From: Anaerolineae bacterium
GTDB lineage: Bacteria > Chloroflexota > Anaerolineae > Aggregatilineales > Aggregatilineaceae
NCBI GenBank assembly: GCA_020848665.1
Contig: JADLHR010000235.1
Location: forward strand, 1-25,815
Reading direction: 5' to 3'
DNA: 25,815 nt
Position 1 is the stretch's first letter, and each line of letters opens with the position of its first letter. Under the pieces are notes generated by a model. That model ran no database searches, was not told the origin of the DNA, and worked only from the letters and a program-made list of their open reading frames with translations. A program made the position numbers and the translations under genes. Below, piece by piece: positions 25,075-25,815 of this stretch.

Positions 25075-25815
25075 CAACCTGTCTCACTACTTCGGCGCCC
25101 TGAAAGCGGTAGATGGCTTCAATATCGCACTTGAGGAGGGTGAACTGGTCGGGCTGATCGGCCCCAACGGCGCAGGGAAGACGACCATCTTCAATCTGGT
25201 CACCGGCGCCTACCGCGCCAGCGAGGGCGAGATCATCTTCCAGGGGCAGAATCTCGTCGGCAGGCCGCCTCATGCCATCAACGCCGTTGGGATCAGCCGC
25301 ACCTTTCAGACCATCCGCCTGTGGAACATGATGAGCACGCTCGACAATGTGCGCGTCGCCCACCACGCCCACCTCGACTACTCGCTGCTGGACGCTTTTC
25401 TTGGTCTGCCGCGTTATTGGCGGCGCGAGCGCGACATCACCGAAGACTCGCTGGAGTTGCTGCGCCTGTTCGGCCTTGAGCGCTACGCCAACGAGCCGGT
25501 CAAGAATCTACCGTACGGCGCGCAGCGGCGGGTTGAGATCGTGCGCGCGCTGGCTTCTAAGCCCAGGCTGCTGCTGCTCGACGAGCCGGCGGCGGGTATG
25601 AACCCCCAGGAGATCGGCGCGTTGATGGATTTCATCCGCTGGATTCGGGACCGCTTCTCGCTGACGATCTGGCTGATCGAGCACCAGATGCGGCTGGTGA
25701 TGAATGTTTGCGAACGGATCAAAGTGCTGGACTTCGGCGCGACGATCGCCGAGGGAACGCCTGAGCAGGTGCGCAACGATCCGCACGTGATCGAAGCCTA
25801 TCTGGGCGAGCAAGG
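25055..25815 (+). CDS. livG: ABC transporter ATP-binding protein LivG (partial, runs off right edge)
   Basis: 253 codons are visible and no stop occurs before the window ends, so the gene is 3'-incomplete; LivG proteins usually have about 250-260 residues, so little is missing. Walker A is GPNGAGKT (36-43), the signature region reads NLPYGAQRR, Walker B is LLLLDEPAAGMNP and the switch histidine is in LIEHQM. It hydrolyses ATP on the cytoplasmic side of LivHM. The overlap with livM implies coupled translation. A livF partner is expected just beyond the edge. Confidence 0.95.
   Translation, partial: MTLLQINNLSHYFGALKAVDGFNIALEEGELVGLIGPNGAGKTTIFNLVTGAYRASEGEIIFQGQNLVGRPPHAINAVGISRTFQTIRLWNMMSTLDNVRVAHHAHLDYSLLDAFLGLPRYWRRERDITEDSLELLRLFGLERYANEPVKNLPYGAQRRVEIVRALASKPRLLLLDEPAAGMNPQEIGALMDFIRWIRDRFSLTIWLIEHQMRLVMNVCERIKVLDFGATIAEGTPEQVRNDPHVIEAYLGEQ

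Overview
The window reads as one contig piece from a GC-rich bacterium. A Chloroflexota (Anaerolineae-like) host is my best guess. It rests on overall gene character: a Thermus-like nar operon that begins with a dihaem cytochrome c, an oversized LivM, and NarX/NarL-type regulation. It does not rest on a marker gene, so lineage is inference. All protein names come from motifs recognised by eye; no database search was run.

Layout. (1) 103-6710, plus strand: an SPFH/band-7 membrane-anchored coiled-coil protein, followed 8 bp later by a 1871-residue giant. The giant appears to carry two tandem fold-type-I aminotransferase-like domains, the first without a catalytic lysine and the second with a complete motif set. 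These are fused to a C-terminal half of about 1000 residues with order and spacing of motifs reminiscent of phosphoenolpyruvate carboxylase (PEPC), but with several substrate-binding residues replaced. This is the least explained and most interesting part of the window. (2) 6798-16526, minus strand: a nine-gene nitrate respiration operon. In transcription order it holds a solitary degenerate receiver protein, a membrane-anchored dihaem cytochrome c, narG, narH, narJ, narI, a TDT/SLAC1-TehA-type channel, a monohaem cytochrome c lipoprotein and a small CopD-like membrane protein. A shared hairpin at 6720-6745 separates it from the converging giant gene. (3) 16671-19260, minus strand: a NarX-like sensor kinase and a NarL-like response regulator, with a good sigma70-type promoter in front and a strong intrinsic terminator behind. 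(4) 19332-20465, minus strand: alanine racemase. (5) 20788-25815, plus strand: livK-livH-livM-livG of a branched-chain-amino-acid-type ABC importer. LivM carries a long N-terminal membrane extension, and livG runs off the right edge.

How it fits together. NarGHI takes electrons from quinol (NarI, haem b) and reduces nitrate at the NarG molybdenum centre, with NarJ as assembly chaperone. The c-type cytochromes at both ends of the operon suggest an extra electron route, as with NarC of Thermus. The TDT protein occupies the place where a NarK transporter is often found, so it may move nitrate or nitrite. The adjacent two-component system is the obvious candidate to control the operon. The alr and liv genes look like ordinary neighbours, divergently transcribed from a 322-bp intergenic region. 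I saw no tRNA, rRNA, CRISPR array, insertion sequence or phage gene.
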